Shown here: piece after piece, positions 59,891 to 64,000 of the stretch
How the letters are laid out: every line of letters starts with the position of its first letter
Numbering within the stretch: position 1 is the first letter of the stretch
Source of the DNA: Dendrophyllia cribrosa
Lineage: Eukaryota; Cnidaria; Anthozoa; Scleractinia; Dendrophylliidae
Assembly: GCA_024195265.1 (NCBI GenBank)
Contig: JAJLRJ010000008.1
Location: 21,434,958 to 21,498,957 of the forward strand
Direction: 5' to 3'
Length of the DNA: 64,000 nucleotides
Program-made: the position numbers and the translations under genes
The notes under the pieces: model-generated
Database searches by the model: none
Seen by the model: the letters and a program-made list of their open reading frames with translations, nothing else
What the model was told of the DNA's origin: nothing

Positions 59891-62800
59891 TCAAATTGCT
59901 GTTTCGTGGCAAACAACGGGAGAGTCCTTGTCAATGAGGCCTGTGGAGTCGATTTTCTCACTGGTCTTTTTGTTTCTTTCTTCAAGGCGTCGGCAAAATA
60001 ACCACGAGAGACCGAAACATATCGCGGTGATCAGTTTACACGTTAACGACACTCCCAGCACCACTTTCGCCAGTCCACTGTGGTCGTATTCCAAACAGAA
60101 ACCCTTTCCACCGCACCTGAAAAGAAAGCCAGGAGACCATGACACAGAGAAAACAATAGGCATTTCCGAGTTGCCTTTAGCCTCTCTATCAAAGCGAGGC
60201 TAGGTGCGAAACCTTTCATATGAAAATAAGTTTTCATTCACATGCAAATAACTTTTATTTGCATGTGAATGAAAACTCATTTTCATATGAAAGGTTTCGC
60301 ACCTAGCCTCGCTTTGATAGAGAGGCTAAAGGCAACTCGGAAATGGCCTATTATGATAGCGTATTTACTCAAATAAGCGCCTTCTCTCATACAAGTCAAA
60401 GGTATACGCGTGTTGCCATCAGTCTATTATTTAATTTCAATGCGGATGGAAATTGAAACGTGAAAACATTGAGTCACGTGTCACTTCTCCAACGGGAGGT
60501 GCATTCTGCTACTAAAAACTTTACATTCGGGTGGGTTGGGGATCCCTCTAGTGTGGGGTGGGAGGAATTATCCCAAAAAGCATCATTTCGTAACAATCCA
60601 TATAAAGGCTGCGAAGGTCAGTGACGTAGAACCTAAGAAAAACATCATTGGCCTATGTTCTTCAATGTATATACCTTTAGCCAATGATACACGGTTCAAC
60701 ATTTGTTGAGCAGTAAATGTTGCAGCCGATGTTCAACAAATGTTGACAGTGCATCATTTGATGTTGAATGTTGAAATATGCCGTTCAACATGTTGAACGT
60801 TGTTGAACGTTGTTGAACGAAAATAGAACTTAGCTCTATTCCGTTCAACAAGTTGCAACTTGTTAAACGGCGTCAGTCAATTGTTTTAAAATGTTGAATG
60901 TGTTTGTTACTCATTCAACAAATTGCAATATAGTACAACATTTGTTGAGCAACCAATGTTGTACGTTGTTGTACCGTGTATCATTCGCTTTAGTTTATAT
61001 GGCAGACAGCTTTAGGACAGAGCTTGAACTCCAGGTGTTGCTTTAACTCTCAAATTAGCACCAATTAGATCAATGGCGTAAAGTAATTTGATTTTTTTCG
61101 TCCAACCCCTTAAATTCCACCAGTCCCCCTACCTCATAAAAAATGAACGGTCCCTAACGTTGATCAATATTCTGCAATGTTTAAGTTAGTTATACAGCGA
61201 GGGAATAACAAAAAAAAAGGTACAGAGCGGTTTTCATTTGAGTGTCGTAAAACCAAAACCATAATAATTTCTCTGGCCAATCACAACAGGCATAGACAAT
61301 CCAACAAACCAATCAGAACTCGAAGCAAATACATGCAGCCGGCGCCAAGCGCGGGAAAACGTGATTGGTTTTGGTTTTTCTTCTGATTGGTTGAGAAAGT
61401 GGCGCGAGATTTTTTAGCCAATCAAAACCGTAGCAATGCAAAACCAACAAATTGCAAATATTACTTTCGATACTCAATTAAAAACCGCTGTATGGTGATG
61501 ACAATTACTTTGAGCTCCAAAGAATGCACGTTCGGTCCAGTAAATGCCCATAAATGATCGGCCCTGGTATGGCGCCAAGAAGCCTGATAAAGTTCATCTG
61601 GTGTCCTAATGCGTATGACTGCTGACCTTTTGGCACACTCCTGAAAAGTATGAAAGCTATTGGTTAATGTGTAGAGCTGATTTTCCTTTGCAAAATGAAC
61701 AACTCAGACATTCTTGGGAACAAAACGGTTAAAAACAAAGATATGTTACAAACCTCAAGGTGACTATGAACGCTGGAGTGTCATTCAAAAACGTTAGAAA
61801 TACTATCGCAGAATAAACCAACATAAAAAGAATGAACTTGACCCTGCAGTCAAACACACAGGTGCCTTTAGTCACTCCCCCTGAGGTCTGGCTGGTGTCT
61901 GCCACGCAGGTACAGTTGGAGTAGAAAGAGGAACCAGCCTGGAGAGAAATAATATGGACATCACAGAAGTTGACCTGCAATCTCAAACTCAGCCCGGCTG
62001 TTAATTCCAGAGGTTAAATAAAATAAATAAATCACTTTAGAGTGATTTTCTTTAAACCGTGAAATAGTTACTAAGCTAATAGGCACTAGTAGGCACTTTT
62101 AGACACTAATTCCATTGTTTCTTTTTGTTTATAGTTTTTACTAAGTTTGGCTAATTTGGTGGTTTCTTGGTGTTGCGGATGGTGTGATCACCAAATAACG
62201 TAAAACAAAAGATTCAAAAGACACTGAACAATACCCACACCACAACACAAAAGCTAACCAACAATGGCTTCCGCAACACCAAGAAACACCCGCTAATTTT
62301 GATTAATTGCTAGATAGTGTTTCACGGTACGGTCTCATTAAAATCACTCTATTTAGGTGTCAAATTGTACCATACCAAGTTGGTATGGTACAATTCACCG
62401 TGTTTGCGGTATGTTGATGTAAACTGAGGGGCTTGTATTGTAATTTGTCTCAACCCGTTAATAAAAGCACGCATTTTATGACAAATTAGTCCATGATGAA
62501 GAGTTCTGATTGGTTCCCTGAGCGGTCCGAATTTTGCCGAATTCCGAATTCATTTCGCCGAATTCCTTTCATGAAACATTGAGCAAAAGAAAACTGTATT
62601 ATATTGTTTGCAAAAGAACTCGACTAGTTGCAAAATTGTTGAGGCACTCTCGCCAAAATACGGTTCTGCTTAGTAGAATACGCTTTCGAGATCAAATGAA
62701 ATGGTTTATTCAAGTATTTATCCCTGCCCTCTTTTAATGTTGTTAAGTTAACTCGTCAGTATGATTTTCGAATCCTCATGATCACAGCATTGATAATAGG

Positions 62801-63387
62801 AAGAGAGGAGAGGAACGACGAAGGAAAATCCCTATTTTGGGGTGTTTCTTGGTGGTGCATTGTTGGTTAGCTTTTGTGTTGTGGTGTGGGTATTGTTCAG
62901 TGTCTTTTGAATTCTTTGTTTTACGTCATTTGGTGATCACATCATCCGCAACACCAAGAAATCACCCTATTTTGACCTTATTAGAGAAGAGTGTCTCAAG
63001 CCTTTTTGCAACTCGTTGTAGTTCGATAACATCTACACATTTTATCTTATCTCTCGCAAGTGGTCGTCGGAGCTCTACTGTACAGCCTAATTCGAACTCC
63101 AGTTTTATCGACAAATTTTTGTTGCCTTTCTTTGTTCGAGACTGTGCGTACCACAGTATTCATAAAAATACACATCAAGTCTACTGTCTTGGTTTGATGA
63201 CAATTAAATTGTAAAGTTTATAAGGGATTTGTCAACATACATTACCTTGGCCGTGTTCTTTGAGATACTGCAACCGGCGTGGCAAGGTGAAAAATAGGTC
63301 AGCGGTCCACCACACACAGGGGCATATCTCACCCCCGTGCAGTTACAGGCCTGGTTACATGATGAGAAGAGCTGGGCCGGATCCGAG
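59891..63387 (-). CDS. SLCO: Organic anion transporter polypeptide (SLCO/OATP), paralog B, 3' part
   Basis: The last four exons of a second OATP gene, continuing beyond the right edge. They are 63,246-63,387 (Kazal-like loop: NQACNCTGVRYAPVC ... FSPCHAGC), 61,754-61,938 (CVFDCRVKFILFML, FLNDTPAFIVTLR), 61,509-61,640 (SYALGHQMNFIRLLGAIPGP, LLDRTCILW) and 59,891-60,116 (CGGKGFCLEYDH and last helix). Junction phases equal those of the four corresponding exons of paralog A, supporting tandem duplication. B keeps a cysteine cluster (CTCVADTSQ) that is reduced in A. The C-terminal tail ends CHETAI. Upstream exons for helices 1-8 are not in the window. Confidence 0.9.
60155..60354. mobile_element. 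Near-perfect 200-bp palindrome (MITE)
   Basis: Two arms of about 95 bp (AGGCATTTCCGAGTTGCCTT ... and its reverse complement) meet near 60,250 with almost no loop. It lies about 40 bases upstream of the last-exon acceptor of SLCO-B, where the branch point is expected. Confidence 0.9.
60677..60993. mobile_element. MITE rich in GTTGAAC/GTTCAAC words
   Basis: CCAATGATACACGGTTCAAC at the left and GTTGTACCGTGTATCATTCG at the right are inverted ends. The interior is made of TTGTTGAAC and GTTCAACAA words in both orientations. Confidence 0.8.
61221..61492. mobile_element. MITE with CCAAT and E2F-like sites (copy 2)
   Basis: TACAGAGCGGTTTTC and AAAAACCGCTGTA are inverted ends with TA borders. Like copy 1 (46,889) it carries several CCAATCA/TGATTGG boxes, GCGCGGGAAAA and TGGCGCGAGA. 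It ends 17 bases downstream of the SLCO-B exon 61,509-61,640 donor. Confidence 0.85.
62158..62292 (-). mobile_element. 130-bp MITE, GGTGTTTCTTGGTG family (copy 2)
   Basis: Reverse-oriented copy of 49,709-49,833 with the same inverted ends. It retains GATTCAAAAGACACTGAACA, shared with the third copy. Confidence 0.85.
62840..62968 (+). mobile_element. 130-bp MITE, GGTGTTTCTTGGTG family (copy 3)
   Basis: Same orientation as copy 1. It lies only about 550 bp from copy 2, in the SLCO-B intron. Confidence 0.85.
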
Positions 63388-63454
63388 CTATGCCAGTTTA
63401 CATAAGAGAATAATATATCTGTAGTTAACGTTTATTCAGGCCGTTTGCGTCTGA

Positions 63455-63985
63455 ATGTATAAATGAAAGGAACCGAAAAAAGAAACGAGGAAAACGAGGG
63501 AGAAAGGATAGGAAAAGGAAGGAGGAGGAAGAGTGCTCTCACCTCGGGAGGGAGGCAGAGAGTCAGGCAGGCAGGGAGTCAGGGAGGAAGGCAGGGAGTC
63601 AGGCAGGCAGGGAGTCAGGGAGGGAGGCAGGGAGGCAGGGAGAAAGGGAGAGAGGCAGGGAGTCAGGGAGGAAGGGAGAGAGGCAGGGAGTCAGGGAGGA
63701 AGGGAGAGAGGCAGGGAGGAAGGGAGAGAGGCAGGGAGTCAGGGAGGAAGGGAGGGAGACAGAGAATCAGGCAGGCAGGGAGTCAGGGAGGGAGGAAAAG
63801 AAGCAGGGAGTCAGGGAGGAAGGGAGAGAGGCAGGGAGTCAGGGAGGAAGGGAGAGAGTCAGGGAGTCAGTGAGGAAGGGAGAGAGGCAGGGAGTCAGGG
63901 AGGAAGGGAGAGAGGCAGGGGGGCAGGGAGGTAGAGAGGGAGGAAGGGAGGAAGAAAGGAAGGAAGGGAGGGAGGGTGGAAGAAA
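63455..63985. repeat. Polypurine minisatellite
   Basis: About 500 bases almost entirely of A and G on the plus strand with a loose unit such as GGGAGTCAGGGAGGAAGGGA. The Gly/Arg/Glu-rich frames on it are spurious. Mirror-symmetric purine tracts can form triplex DNA. Confidence 0.95.
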
Positions 63986-64000
63986 GAACTGAATAATTTA

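Noticed and set aside
63463..63934. Gly/Arg/Glu-rich frames of about 135 codons
   Set aside because: The A/G minisatellite lacks stops in two frames by composition; there is no domain or codon signal.

Overview
The window is nuclear DNA of an intron-rich animal genome, most probably an anthozoan cnidarian (coral or anemone). The evidence is split genes for metazoan proteins (ERp29, an SRSF3-like splicing factor, two organic-anion transporters) and a dense load of Ty3-like, Ngaro, Penelope and LINE retroelements, MITEs and tRNA-derived SINEs. Taxonomy is inferred from style only; no diagnostic marker was found.

Layout. 1-9.0 kb: an intact young LTR retrotransposon (517-6070) sits inside an older MITE, followed by AT-rich repeats. 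9.04-19.43 kb: one 10.4-kb transposon with perfect 10-bp target duplications and terminal inverted repeats built from a 33-bp minisatellite; inside it lie a Penelope fragment and a structurally complete Ngaro tyrosine-recombinase retrotransposon (11,807-17,286). 19.4-24.9 kb: MITEs, a LINE remnant and a 12-finger C2H2 zinc-finger reading frame that runs into a palindromic MITE.

24.9-38 kb: two housekeeping genes head to head. ERp29 (minus) has four exons; its last exon holds a frameshift that removes the KDEL signal still legible in another frame. The SRSF3-like gene (plus) predicts a 164-aa SR protein; its introns carry a candidate poison exon and a duplicated RS exon with GC donors. 38-41 kb is non-coding and repeat-rich.

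41.2-64 kb: two tandem minus-strand SLCO/OATP transporters. Paralog A (41,166-53,293) has nine predicted coding exons; paralog B (59,891 to beyond the right edge) shows its last four. Their introns are crowded with MITEs, palindromes, a SINE and an inverted Penelope pair with hammerhead-like motifs. Exon limits were derived by eye from GT/GC-AG sites, phase continuity and family similarity; no transcript or database evidence was available.
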